Of a DNA stretch of 64,000 nucleotides, positions 36,307 to 46,781 are shown one piece after another (positions within the stretch are counted from its first letter, which is position 1; every line of letters starts with the position of its first letter). The DNA comes from Burkholderiaceae bacterium (GTDB taxonomy: Bacteria; Pseudomonadota; Gammaproteobacteria; Burkholderiales; Burkholderiaceae_C). The position numbers and the translations under genes were made by a program. The stretch lies in contig CAJYPV010000022.1 of NCBI GenBank assembly GCA_913776825.1, positions 62,001-126,000 on the forward strand. The letters are read 5' to 3'. The notes under the pieces were generated by a model. The model had not been told where the DNA came from and did no database searches. It worked only from the letters and a program-made list of their open reading frames with translations.

Positions 36307-38922
36307 ATGGCGCTCGCCGGACAGGCGCGTGAATCCTACACCCCGGCCTGGGCCTGGGCATGGACACTGGTGGCCGCCCCACTGGGCATGGGGCTGGTGC
36401 AGACCTGGCCTCGATTGCCCTCCGCCGAGGCGTGGACAGCCTGGCTGACGGCGCTCGCGCTCGTCATGACCGGCTGCTTCGCGCTGTCGTTCGGGCGGCA
36501 GGCTGCCGATGGCGGCGGCCTTGCATCACGCCGTCCCTGGCCCTGGTCACTGCGCTGGCTGAGCTGGACCGTGTTGGCGTTCCTGCTCGGCATCACGCTG
36601 GCAGCGCATCGCGCGCAACTGCGGCTCGCGGAGCTGCTGCCCGCCGCACTGGAGGGCCAGGTCGTGACCTTGACCGTGCGGGTCGCCGCGCTTCCGCAAC
36701 GATTGAGCGGGATCGGGCAGACCGAAGGCTGGCGGATGCCTGTCGAGGTCGACGGCGGCGGCGAATCGCTGCGGGGATCCACGTCGATCGCCGCGCCTGC
36801 AGGGCTTGAGGGTCGGCCGCCCAAGATCACGGCTCGCCCCGACGGCGTGCCGGCGCGGCTGCTGTTGAATTGCTACGGCATGCCGTCGGCGCCGCGTGTG
36901 GGTGAGCGGTGGCAGATGGACGTCAAGCTCAAGCGCCCCTACGGCCTGATGAATCCGCGAGCCGGCGATGCCGCCTTGTGGATGATGGAGCAGGACCTGC
37001 CGGCCTCGGGCAGTTGTCGCAGCCGCAGTGCGCAGCGCCTGGAGGCGGCGCGTGGTGTGAGCGTCGAGCGGGCGCGCGAAGCCTTGCGAGAGGCGATCGA
37101 TGCCCAGGTGCCAGAAGGCCGTGCCGCCGGCGTGCTGATGGCGCTCAGCCTGGGCGATCAGGGCGCGGTGCGGCCGAGCGACTGGTCGCTGTACCGCGAG
37201 ACCGGCGTGTCGCACCTGCTGTCGGTCAGCGGGCTGCATGTGACGATGTTCGCGTGGCTCGCCGGGCTGATCGGCGGGCGGCTCTGGCGCTGCCAGGCGC
37301 GGCTGTGTGCATGGTGTCCGGCGCCGCGCGCCGCGATGTGGATCGGCACGGTGGCGGCGGGTGGGTATGCGGTCTTCTCCGGCTGGGGCGTGCCGTCGCA
37401 ACGCACCTTCGGCCTGGTGTTGACGCTGTCGGTGCTGCGGCAATTGGGTCTGCGCTGGCCCTGGGGATTGAGCCTGGCGGTGGCCGCCCTGGCCGTGGGC
37501 GTGATGGACCCGTGGGCGCTGACGCAGCCGGGCTTCTGGTTGTCCTTCTGCGCGGTGGCGCTGCTGATGGCCAGCGGGCTGCCGACCGAGCCGGGCGCGA
37601 TGGGCGCACTGGTCGCGAGTCTGCGGGCGCAATGGACGATCACGCTGGGGCTCGCGCCGCTGACGCTGCTGATGTTCCAGCAGCTCTCGGTGATCGGCCT
37701 GCTGGCGAATGCGATCGCGATTCCGCTCGTCTCATACGTCATCACGCCGCTGTCCATGCTGGGCGCGCTGTGGGCGCCGTTCTGGACCGTGGGCGCCTGG
37801 ATGGTCGACGCCCTGCATCTGTTCCTGGAGTGGCTGCGCGACTGGCCGCTGGCCGTCTGGCATCTGCCGTGGGCCCCCGGCTGGGCGCAGGCCTTGGGAC
37901 TGATCGGCGGCGTGATCGCGGCATTGCCCTGGGCCTGGACCTGGCGCCTGTGCGGCGTGGCGCTCGCGCTGCCCTTGCTCTGGCCGCAGACCCCTCGACC
38001 GCCGCCGGGCGTGCTGGAACTGTGGGTGCCTGATGTCGGGCAGGGCGGGGCCGCCGTCTTGCGCACCCATCGACACACGGTGCTGTTCGATGCCGGTCCG
38101 CGCTGGGGGCCGGCCTCGGATGCGGGCGAGCGGGTGTTGCTGCCTCTGCTGCGCGGGCTCGGCGAGCGACGCGTGGATCTGATGATGGTCAGCCATGCCG
38201 ACCAGGACCATGCCGGCGGCGCCAACAGCGTGCTGCGCGGCATGCCGGTCGTCCAACGGCGTGGTGCGGTGGCCGGCGCCCGCCCGTGTGTGCGCGGCGA
38301 GACCTGGGACTGGGACGGCGTGCGCTTCGAATTGCTCTCGCCGGAGGCAGGCGAGGCGGATGAGCCGAGCGAACGCCGCCGCAATGGCGCGTCCTGCGTG
38401 CTGAGGGTCTCGGCCGGTGAGCGGCGGGTGCTGCTGACGGGCGACATCGACATCACCCGCGAGCGCCGCCTGGTGGCGCGCGAGGCAGACGACGCGTCGA
38501 CGGCGGAGCGCGAGGCCGCCGTGGACAGGCCACCGAACCGCCTGCAGGCGGAGGTGATCGTCGTGCCGCATCACGGGAGCAAGACCTCGTCGTCGATGGC
38601 CTTTGTGGAGGCGGTCGCACCGCGGGTGGCGGTGGTGCAGTCCGGCTATCTGAATCGTTTCGGACATCCGCGAGAGGACGTTCAAGCGCGCTATCAGGCC
38701 ATCGGCGCGGCCTGGGTCAACACCGTCGAGTGCGGCGCCTGGCACTGGCGGAGTGATGTGCCGTTGGCGTCTCAGCCGGTGGCGCAGGGCTGTGAGCGAG
38801 CGAGGCGGCTGAGGTACTGGTTGCGACCTCCGTCGGGCGTGCCGGGCGACGACGCGGCGGAATCGGGGGAGGAGGATCCAGAGGCGGCGAATGGGGGGGC
38901 AGGCCAGGACGAGTCGCCATGA
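36307..38922 (+). CDS. comEC: ComEC/Rec2 family DNA-uptake channel
   Basis: ComEC moves single-stranded transforming DNA across the inner membrane. From ATG 36307 it is 871 residues. Order: N-terminal membrane helices and an OB-like DUF4131 region (about 10-230), the competence domain with LLSVSGLHVTMFAWL and many helices (about 290-570), then a metallo-beta-lactamase domain (WVPDVGQGGAAVL, MMVSHADQDHAGGANS, VPHHGSKTSSSMAF). A hydrophilic Glu/Gly-rich tail ends the protein. No other competence gene is nearby. The start could be a GTG at about 36250. Confidence 0.92.
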   Translation: MALAGQARESYTPAWAWAWTLVAAPLGMGLVQTWPRLPSAEAWTAWLTALALVMTGCFALSFGRQAADGGGLASRRPWPWSLRWLSWTVLAFLLGITLAAHRAQLRLAELLPAALEGQVVTLTVRVAALPQRLSGIGQTEGWRMPVEVDGGGESLRGSTSIAAPAGLEGRPPKITARPDGVPARLLLNCYGMPSAPRVGERWQMDVKLKRPYGLMNPRAGDAALWMMEQDLPASGSCRSRSAQRLEAARGVSVERAREALREAIDAQVPEGRAAGVLMALSLGDQGAVRPSDWSLYRETGVSHLLSVSGLHVTMFAWLAGLIGGRLWRCQARLCAWCPAPRAAMWIGTVAAGGYAVFSGWGVPSQRTFGLVLTLSVLRQLGLRWPWGLSLAVAALAVGVMDPWALTQPGFWLSFCAVALLMASGLPTEPGAMGALVASLRAQWTITLGLAPLTLLMFQQLSVIGLLANAIAIPLVSYVITPLSMLGALWAPFWTVGAWMVDALHLFLEWLRDWPLAVWHLPWAPGWAQALGLIGGVIAALPWAWTWRLCGVALALPLLWPQTPRPPPGVLELWVPDVGQGGAAVLRTHRHTVLFDAGPRWGPASDAGERVLLPLLRGLGERRVDLMMVSHADQDHAGGANSVLRGMPVVQRRGAVAGARPCVRGETWDWDGVRFELLSPEAGEADEPSERRRNGASCVLRVSAGERRVLLTGDIDITRERRLVAREADDASTAEREAAVDRPPNRLQAEVIVVPHHGSKTSSSMAFVEAVAPRVAVVQSGYLNRFGHPREDVQARYQAIGAAWVNTVECGAWHWRSDVPLASQPVAQGCERARRLRYWLRPPSGVPGDDAAESGEEDPEAANGGAGQDESP

Positions 38923-39001
38923 GCCGATCAGAGACGTCGCAGATGCCTCGTCCATGTCCAGTCGGCGAGAGGGGCCGTACTGGCACGAATCCAGGGCGAT
39001 C

Positions 39002-39829
39002 TCACAAGCCCACGCTCATGAAGACTTGCGGCCCATTGAACCGATAGTCCAGCTTCCCTCGGAATGAATCGCCCTGACCGTCCAGTTGCAGATCATTGAG
39101 GCGCCAACCGAGGCCGAGGCCCACGTGCCGGGTCAATCGGTACTGCACATTGGCCTGGGCATTCACCAGGTGGCCACGATAGCCACGGGTGTTGAACTTC
39201 AGCAGATCCAGCCGGCCATCCACCAGCCAGCCCGCCGCGAAGGCATGGGCTGCGTAGGCCCCCAGGGTCGGCGCGGGCACGCTGCGCTGGCGCTCCTCCT
39301 TGAACAGCGGGGTGGACACGCCGTTGACGATCGCGTCGCCCTCCAGCCGCATGGAAAACTTGGTCAGGTGGATACCGGCGACCACGCCGGCTTCCGAGGC
39401 GGGCGATCGGTAGAACGAATAGCCAGCGCTCAAGCGCGAGGTGCGGATGTCCACCCGCGCCTCGGCCGCCGCATTGAAGGTCCCGCCGCCGAAGTCGACG
39501 CCATCGCCAGGAAACGCCACCTGGCGCCGATCGCGACGCAGATCGAAGAATTCGAATTCAGCGCGCCACCGATCTGCCAGCCGCAATCCCAGCAGCACTG
39601 CCGGCAAGGTCGGCTGCCGGTTCAGCGCCAGATCATCCTCGGCCCGCAGCTCGGTGCCGCGCTCATTGCCCCGATCCAGCCGCAAGGCGGTGCGCACCTG
39701 CGGCCGGTATGCGGCGATCTGCAACCAGGCGGTGTCGGTGAGCTGCGCCGCGCCGGTGTCGGCCATCGCGGCGGTCGACGTGGCGATGAGCAGGCCGAGC
39801 GTGGCGACAGGGTGGAGGCGGTGGGGCAT
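39002..39829 (-). CDS. Outer-membrane beta-barrel protein
   Basis: The ATG at 39827-39829 gives MPHRLHPVATLGLLIATSTA, a signal peptide cleaved after AMA. The 250-residue mature protein alternates hydrophobic and polar residues in strand-sized blocks (RAEFEFFDLRRDRRQV, RLSAGYSFYRSPASEAGVV, VGLGLGWRLNDLQLDG) and ends KLDYRFNGPQVFMSVGL, as expected for an outer-membrane barrel. I cannot name a ligand or subfamily. It converges on comEC. Confidence 0.7.
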   Translation of the reverse strand: MPHRLHPVATLGLLIATSTAAMADTGAAQLTDTAWLQIAAYRPQVRTALRLDRGNERGTELRAEDDLALNRQPTLPAVLLGLRLADRWRAEFEFFDLRRDRRQVAFPGDGVDFGGGTFNAAAEARVDIRTSRLSAGYSFYRSPASEAGVVAGIHLTKFSMRLEGDAIVNGVSTPLFKEERQRSVPAPTLGAYAAHAFAAGWLVDGRLDLLKFNTRGYRGHLVNAQANVQYRLTRHVGLGLGWRLNDLQLDGQGDSFRGKLDYRFNGPQVFMSVGL

Positions 39830-40022
39830 GCGGGCGGCCTTGAAGAATGCGTCAGCGGCGAATTCATCATAGAAGCGCCTCCAGCCATCCCCGCACCGTG
39901 GTGAACCCGAAACCAAGGTCAACACGCCCCGCGCGACCACGGTGCATGCCGACAGACCTGGATGCCGCGGCGTTCACGCCTCACGCACAGTCAGGGGCCG
40001 AACCCCACCTGTCTTGACGACG

Positions 40023-41291
40023 TCAACGTGGAGAGGCGGCGGACGCTGACGACGCCGCAGACAGGTTGGCCGACAGGGCCGCGGCAGAGGCTGCCGTCGT
40101 CGGCGCGTCGCTGGGCGCCATGCTGCTGGTTCCGCTGCCTTGGCTGCTCCCCGCCCGCCGCCAGCTCGCCAGCGTCTGCGCGAATTCGATCACCGCCATC
40201 GCGTAATAGCTGCTCTGGTTGTAGCGGGTCACGGTGTAGAAATTCTTGGTGCCGGCGACATACACCGGCGCCGCGCCGCCCATTTGCAGCTCGATCAGCG
40301 CCAGCGGGCCGACATGGCTCAGGCCCGCGATCGAGAGATCCGCGCCCGCCGCCAGGAACTGGTTGACGTCCAGCTGCGGCAGCACATCGCTGATCAGCAG
40401 CTGCGCCTTGGCGGCCGTGTCCACCGGCGGCTGCACCTCGTAATGCGTCGGCAGGCCAGGCTGCCAGCCATGCTCCTTCAGGAAATGAGCGACGGAGCCG
40501 ATCGCATCGACCTGGCTGTTGATGAGGTCGATGTGACCATCCCCATCGAAATCGATCGCATACCGGCGCCAGCTGCCCGGCATGAACTGACCCCAGCCCA
40601 TCGCGCCCGCATACGACCCCTTCATCGACAACGGATCCAGGCCGTTCTCGCGCGCCAGGATCAGGAACTGGCGCAGCTCTTCACGGAAGTAATCGCTGCG
40701 ATTGCGGGCGCCGACCGGCAGGGGATTCGGGTAGTCGAAGGCCAGCGTCGTCAGCGCGTCCAGCACCCGATAGCCGCCCATGATCCGGCCGTAGAAGGTC
40801 TCGATGCCGATGATGGAGGCGATCATCTGCGCCGGCACGCCGTAGGTGGCTTCGGCCCGGGCCAGCGCAGCCTCGTTGTCGGCCCAGAAGCCCAAGCCGG
40901 CCTGCAGGCGGCGGGGCTCGATGAAGCGCTGACGGTAAGCGCCCCAATCCTTCGCCTGACCGGGCGCGCCCGGCAGGATCAGGCGCTGCACCGACGGCTG
41001 CAACCGCGCCTGCGCCAGGATCGACCGCAGCGCTGCCGGCTCATAGCCCAGCGCCGCGGCTTCGCGGTCGGCGAACTGCATGAGATCGGCGCGCTCGCCA
41101 AACACGGGCGTGGCGGGCGATGAGGCCTTCGGCTTCGGCGCGAACTTCAGCTTCAACGGCTTCTTGTGCCCGACGTCCGCAGCCAGCGCGGACAGGGGCA
41201 TCGACAGCGCCGCCAGTGCGGCCAGTCCCGCCAGCGCGGGGGTCAGAACGGTGAGGGGGATGGCAAGCAGGGAGCGGCGGGCAGCAGTCAT
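40023..41291 (-). CDS. mltB: Lytic murein transglycosylase B
   Basis: Cleaves the glycan strand of peptidoglycan with 1,6-anhydro-MurNAc formation. From the ATG at 41289-41291 it is 422 residues, with a signal sequence ending near LAADVG, catalytic Glu164 in IIGIETFYGRIMGGYRV, and the family segments GSYAGAMGWGQFMPGSWRRY and AIDFDGDGHIDL. A Ser/Ala-rich C-terminal tail (about 385-422) is unusual. There is no lipobox, so this is a soluble SltB/MltB type. It lies 118 bp downstream of tgpA in the same direction. Confidence 0.92.
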   Translation of the reverse strand: MTAARRSLLAIPLTVLTPALAGLAALAALSMPLSALAADVGHKKPLKLKFAPKPKASSPATPVFGERADLMQFADREAAALGYEPAALRSILAQARLQPSVQRLILPGAPGQAKDWGAYRQRFIEPRRLQAGLGFWADNEAALARAEATYGVPAQMIASIIGIETFYGRIMGGYRVLDALTTLAFDYPNPLPVGARNRSDYFREELRQFLILARENGLDPLSMKGSYAGAMGWGQFMPGSWRRYAIDFDGDGHIDLINSQVDAIGSVAHFLKEHGWQPGLPTHYEVQPPVDTAAKAQLLISDVLPQLDVNQFLAAGADLSIAGLSHVGPLALIELQMGGAAPVYVAGTKNFYTVTRYNQSSYYAMAVIEFAQTLASWRRAGSSQGSGTSSMAPSDAPTTAASAAALSANLSAASSASAASPR

Positions 41292-41409
41292 GCGGGGAAC
41301 AACAGCAAGAGGTCTGAGAACAACAGGACGAGCGGGCCGTGGGGCCGACCTGACGACCCGGACGGTCCTGGCACTCGTGACAACAGTGGGGGCAATCGAC
41401 GCGCCGCCA

Positions 41410-43479
41410 TCAGGCGCGCGCGGGGGAGGGCCGCTGCTGCTTCTCCAGTGACGCGCACTGGGCCAGGAAATCACGCAGCCATTGTGACGTGGCGACCGGC
41501 TGATCCTGCCGGTAGCGCAGCGATTCCAAATGCAACAAGGCCTGCACCAGTGGCGCCGCAGCGTCCGCATGGCGGGCCTGCAGTTGCGACGCCCACAAGC
41601 GCGGCGTGTCCTGATCCGTGGTCTGGAGGCCGAGGCGGTCCAGCGCCCGTCGCACCCGGGCGCGCTGGCGCGACCAAGGATCATGCGGATGCCGCTGCCA
41701 GGCGGCCACGCCCGCGCCGACCAGTCCCACGCCGACCAGCAGCAAGCCGGTCAACTGCACCAGCACGCCCCAGTCGGGATCCTCGAAACCGAGGCGCTTG
41801 AGGATCTCCAGCTGCTCGCCGCCGGAGAAGTTCAGCACCCGCTGCTCCCACCGGTTGTTGACCAGCTCCCAGCCCGCGCGCAAGCGCCCCAGCAGCCCCG
41901 GGCTGACGCTGTCGAAGGCTTGTGCAATCGCGCCCGGCGGCGCGGTCAGCCGACGGCCCTGGACCCGCTCCGGCGCAATCGCCGCCGTCGGATCCACGCG
42001 CTGCCAGCCGCGTGGGGCGGTCCAGTATTCGGCCCAGGCATGGGCCTGCGCCATGCGCACGATCATGTCGCCGTCCTGCAGGTCCAGATCGGCCCCCTGG
42101 AAGCCGGTGACGACCCGCGCCGGCACGCCGGCGGCGCGCATCAGCACCACATAGGCCGCCGCGAAGTGCTCGCAGAAGCCCAGCTTGCGGTCGAACCAGA
42201 ACTCGTCGATCAGATGGGCAGAGAACTCGCCATACACGCCCGGACTCAGCGTGTAGCTGTAGCCGTTCTGGCGAATCTGCCGCAACAGCGCCTGGCTGAT
42301 GGCGGTGGCACGGGCATCGTCGTCCAGGGACGCGAATTGCTGTCGCAACTGTGCGCCGGCCGCCAGGGATTTCGGATTCAGCCCGACCGGCAACGCCAGG
42401 TCGACCTGTGTCTGATCCGCCGTCTCCATCAGCCCCCAGCGGGCTTGCGGCCAGGCTTCATAGGTCCAGCGCAGGCGCTCGGTCACCGGCCGGGGCGCGA
42501 TCCACTGGCCCTGCGCGCCACGTTGCAGCGTGATGCTGCCGGCGTCGAGCCGGCCGCCGGCGGGCGCCGGGCCGAAGTCCAGCATCGGCAGCACGCTGAC
42601 CCGCAGCGGCTCCAGCGTGGCGCGATAGCGATAGCTCGGGCCCTGCAGCTCCACATCGCCAGAGCGCGTCTGCCAATAACCGCGCGGCGCATGCCAGGTG
42701 CGACCGTCGAAGCGCGACAGCACCTGCGCCCGGAAATACAGCTGCGATTGCGGCGGCTGCGCGCCCTCGAAACGCAGCCGCATGGCGATGGTCTCGTCCG
42801 AGCTGACTTCGGCGAAGGTGCCGAAATCCATCGTGTCGGACAGACCGGTGCGCGCGCCGGCATCCTTGGGCAGGCCCCACAGCGGCGGCAGGCGTGGGAA
42901 CAGCAGGAACAGCGCCAGCATCACCGGCAGGCCATACAAGGTGTTGCGCGCCGCGATCCGGGCGGCGAGCTGCAGGCTGGGTACGCCTTGCGGCATCTGC
43001 GCCAGCACCAGGGCCGACAACAGGCCCCAGACGCACAGCAGCGTCCAGACGGCCACCAGCAGCGACTGTGAATACAGGAACTGCGTCAGCACCAGGAAGA
43101 AGCCCAGGAAGAAGACGACGAAGGCGTCACGCCGCGCGCGCAGTTCCAGCGTCTTCAGCGCCATCAGCATCGCGAGCATGGTGATGCCGGCTTCCCGACC
43201 GATCAGGGTGCGGTGGCTGAGCCAGGTCAGCGCCATCACCACGGCCAGCACCACGATCAGGCTCCAGCGTCCGGGCAGCGCTTCACTGCGCCAGGCCAGA
43301 CGCGCGCGCCAGGCCAGCACCGCCAGCGTGACCGCGCCGCACCACCAGGGCAGGTGGCCGGCATGCGGCAGCAAGGTGGCGGTGATGATGGCCAGCAGGA
43401 ACAGCGTGTCCCGGGCTTCGCGCGGCAACGGGCTGCGGCCGGCGGGGAAGAGGGCGCCGGCCCAGGCGGTGCGGCTCAT
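41410..43479 (-). CDS. tgpA: TgpA-type transglutaminase-like membrane protein (DUF3488)
   Basis: A 689-residue inner-membrane protein. About six N-terminal helices (DUF3488, residues 25-195) precede a periplasmic transglutaminase domain with the triad Cys436 (LGFCEHFAAAYVVLMRAAGV), His480 (AQAHAWAEYW) and Asp496 (VDPTAA); a last helix at about 575-595 leads to a cytosolic tail (DUF4129-like). TgpA is essential in Pseudomonas aeruginosa and acts on the cell envelope; its substrate is unknown. It overlaps the DUF58 gene by 4 bp and is the third gene of the moxR-DUF58-tgpA operon. Confidence 0.93.
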   Translation of the reverse strand: MSRTAWAGALFPAGRSPLPREARDTLFLLAIITATLLPHAGHLPWWCGAVTLAVLAWRARLAWRSEALPGRWSLIVVLAVVMALTWLSHRTLIGREAGITMLAMLMALKTLELRARRDAFVVFFLGFFLVLTQFLYSQSLLVAVWTLLCVWGLLSALVLAQMPQGVPSLQLAARIAARNTLYGLPVMLALFLLFPRLPPLWGLPKDAGARTGLSDTMDFGTFAEVSSDETIAMRLRFEGAQPPQSQLYFRAQVLSRFDGRTWHAPRGYWQTRSGDVELQGPSYRYRATLEPLRVSVLPMLDFGPAPAGGRLDAGSITLQRGAQGQWIAPRPVTERLRWTYEAWPQARWGLMETADQTQVDLALPVGLNPKSLAAGAQLRQQFASLDDDARATAISQALLRQIRQNGYSYTLSPGVYGEFSAHLIDEFWFDRKLGFCEHFAAAYVVLMRAAGVPARVVTGFQGADLDLQDGDMIVRMAQAHAWAEYWTAPRGWQRVDPTAAIAPERVQGRRLTAPPGAIAQAFDSVSPGLLGRLRAGWELVNNRWEQRVLNFSGGEQLEILKRLGFEDPDWGVLVQLTGLLLVGVGLVGAGVAAWQRHPHDPWSRQRARVRRALDRLGLQTTDQDTPRLWASQLQARHADAAAPLVQALLHLESLRYRQDQPVATSQWLRDFLAQCASLEKQQRPSPARA

Positions 43480-44504
43480 GGGCGGTCCTCCAGCAGCGTC
43501 AGCGCTTCCATGCAGGCACGGTAATGGTCCGGACCCAGGTCCGGCGCCAGCTCGCGCTCCCGCAGGCGCAGGCCGTAAGGCAGGCCCGCTTCTTCAGCAC
43601 GTTGCACCCAGGCGGCCAGGCGCGACACCCGCGCTTCGAAGGGCAGGCCGCGTGTGGCGTTCAGATCCAGCCACTGCTCGGATGCGCGGCTGCCCAGGCG
43701 CTCGCGCACCAGCAGCGGCGCGGCGCCGTTGTGGATGCCGCCCGAGGGCGGCTGCGGTTGCGCGAGCGCCATGGCGGATTTCTTCCAGAGGATCTGACGC
43801 GGCGAATCGCCATGCCGATACGGCCGCAGGCCGGGATCGTCGCCCAGGCCCGGTTGTCCCTGGCCTTGCGGCAGACCTTCGTCGCTGGCGCCGGCGTCCG
43901 GCGCATCGACTTCGGGCGCGGGATAGACCCAGGCCATCGCAGCCGGTCGCCACAGGCTCCAGGCGCCGAACAGGCCGAGCGGGAACCGCGATTCGATGCG
44001 CAGCAGCGGCAGCTCGTGGCGCCCACGGGCGGGGAAGCTCAGCTGCAGATGCAGTTGCGCATGGCCCTCGGCGGGGACGTCGGTGAAGGCGGTGTCGGCA
44101 TAGCTGCCGTCGGGCAGGCGCAGGCCGACGCCGTAGCGCTGGGCACCGGCGTTGTGCAGGCGGATGTCCAGCAGCACGGGCTGGCCGGCGAACGCGGGTG
44201 CGGGCGTTTTGAGGTCCAGCTTCAGGCCGCGCAGATTCGAATGGGTGGCATGCATCGACGCCAGCCCGGCGCCCGCCAGCAGGAAGGTCAGCAGGTAGCC
44301 CAGGCTGAGCTGGTCATTGATCGAGGCCAGCAGCAACACCAGCAGCGTGACGCAGAACGCCGCGCCCGGGCGGCTGGGCAGGATGTAGAGATTGCGCTGG
44401 ACCAACGCGGTGGTGTCGCTGCGCGGATGCCGCGCCTGCCACCAGGCGTCCCAGCGGTCCTGCCAGGGCCAGCGCCAGGCGGGAAGGAACCGTCGACCGG
44501 CCAT
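43476..44504 (-). CDS. DUF58 domain protein
   Basis: A 342-residue protein with two N-terminal membrane helices (about 48-85), a beta-rich region, and the DUF58 signature GLRPYRHGDSPRQILWKKSA near residue 220. DUF58 proteins resemble von Willebrand A-type modules and function with MoxR ATPases. It lies between moxR (15 bp gap) and tgpA (4-bp overlap), so the three probably act together in envelope maturation. Confidence 0.9.
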   Translation of the reverse strand: MAGRRFLPAWRWPWQDRWDAWWQARHPRSDTTALVQRNLYILPSRPGAAFCVTLLVLLLASINDQLSLGYLLTFLLAGAGLASMHATHSNLRGLKLDLKTPAPAFAGQPVLLDIRLHNAGAQRYGVGLRLPDGSYADTAFTDVPAEGHAQLHLQLSFPARGRHELPLLRIESRFPLGLFGAWSLWRPAAMAWVYPAPEVDAPDAGASDEGLPQGQGQPGLGDDPGLRPYRHGDSPRQILWKKSAMALAQPQPPSGGIHNGAAPLLVRERLGSRASEQWLDLNATRGLPFEARVSRLAAWVQRAEEAGLPYGLRLRERELAPDLGPDHYRACMEALTLLEDRP

Positions 44505-44519
44505 GACTGTCCTCGCCGA

Positions 44520-45563
<1,044 letters not shown>

Positions 45564-45597
45564 CGGCGCACCATAACGCAATTCAAGGCTTTCAGAG

Positions 45598-46551
45598 ATG
45601 GCTACCGCATACCTCAGTCACCAGGATTGCCACCGTCACGAGATGGGCGCCGGCCACCCGGAATGTCCGCAGCGACTGGACGCGATCGAGGACTGGCTGA
45701 TCGCCCACGGCATGGATGCCGCGCTCAGCCGGCACGACGCGCCACGCGCCGAGCTGCGCTCGCTGGAGCGCGCCCACGCCGCCGTCTATGTGGCCGAGAT
45801 GAAGTCTCTGCTGGAGGGCCTGGAACAGGCCGCCGCCCAGGGCGATCCCCAGGCGGTGAAGGCGCTGGACCCCGACACCTATGCCAACGGCCACACCTGG
45901 GCCGCCGCCTTGCGTGCGGCCGGCGCGGCGGTGCGCGCCACCGATCTGGTGCTGGATGGGGAGGCGGAGAACGCCTTCTGTGCCGTCCGCCCGCCCGGCC
46001 ACCACGCGACCCGCGACCAGGCGATGGGCTTTTGCTTCTTCAACAATGTCGCCGTGGCCGCGCGCCATGCGCTGGATGAGCGCGGCCTGGACCGGGTGGC
46101 GGTGGTGGATTTCGATGTCCATCACGGCAACGGCACCGAGGACATCCTGGCCGGCGACGACCGGGTGCTGATGGTCAGCATCTTCCAGGACCCGCTCTAT
46201 CCCTACAGCGGCGGCGAGCCCAAGGGCGACAACATGCTCAATGTGCCGGTGCCGCCGTACACCCGTGGCGGCGAGGTGCGCGAGATGATCGAGAGCCTCT
46301 GGATGCCCGCGATGGAGCGCTTCAAGCCGCAGATGATCTTCGTCTCCGCCGGCTTCGATGCGCATCGGGACGACGAACTGGCGCAGCTCGGCCTGGTCGA
46401 GGCGGACTATGAATGGATCACCCTGCGCATCATGGACATCGCCCGGCGACATGCGAAGGGCCGCATCGTCTCCTGCCTGGAGGGCGGCTATCACCTGGGC
46501 GCGCTGGCCCGCAGCGTGGGCGTGCACCTGCGCACGCTGGCGGGGGTCTGA
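45598..46551 (+). CDS. Histone deacetylase-like amidohydrolase
   Basis: Bacterial member of the arginase/deacetylase superfamily (acetylpolyamine or acetoin-utilisation type). The 317-residue protein has HPECPQRLDAI near residue 20, the active-site RPPGHHAT (His135, His136), the zinc-binding DFDVHHGNGTED (Asp173, His175) and FVSAGFDAHRDD. Substrate is not decided by sequence: N-acetylated small amines or lysines are the options. ATG 45598 follows a weak purine stretch. Confidence 0.92.
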   Translation: MATAYLSHQDCHRHEMGAGHPECPQRLDAIEDWLIAHGMDAALSRHDAPRAELRSLERAHAAVYVAEMKSLLEGLEQAAAQGDPQAVKALDPDTYANGHTWAAALRAAGAAVRATDLVLDGEAENAFCAVRPPGHHATRDQAMGFCFFNNVAVAARHALDERGLDRVAVVDFDVHHGNGTEDILAGDDRVLMVSIFQDPLYPYSGGEPKGDNMLNVPVPPYTRGGEVREMIESLWMPAMERFKPQMIFVSAGFDAHRDDELAQLGLVEADYEWITLRIMDIARRHAKGRIVSCLEGGYHLGALARSVGVHLRTLAGV

Positions 46552-46781
46552 GCGGGCGGCGTTTCGGCGCTGCCGAGTCTGGCGCTCGATCGTTCACGAC
46601 CTGCGCCAGTTGAGCATTCGCTCACACATGTTTCGATTGACTGGGCGCCCCTGTGGCGGCGTGTTGACGCTTTCCAACGCTCAGGCACCCGGCCACACGC
46701 CTGGATACCTGCCCACGGTGGCGAACCCGCGGAGGGGCGACGACACTCCGGGTCCCCATCGATTCCTTTTGGCTTCTTCCC

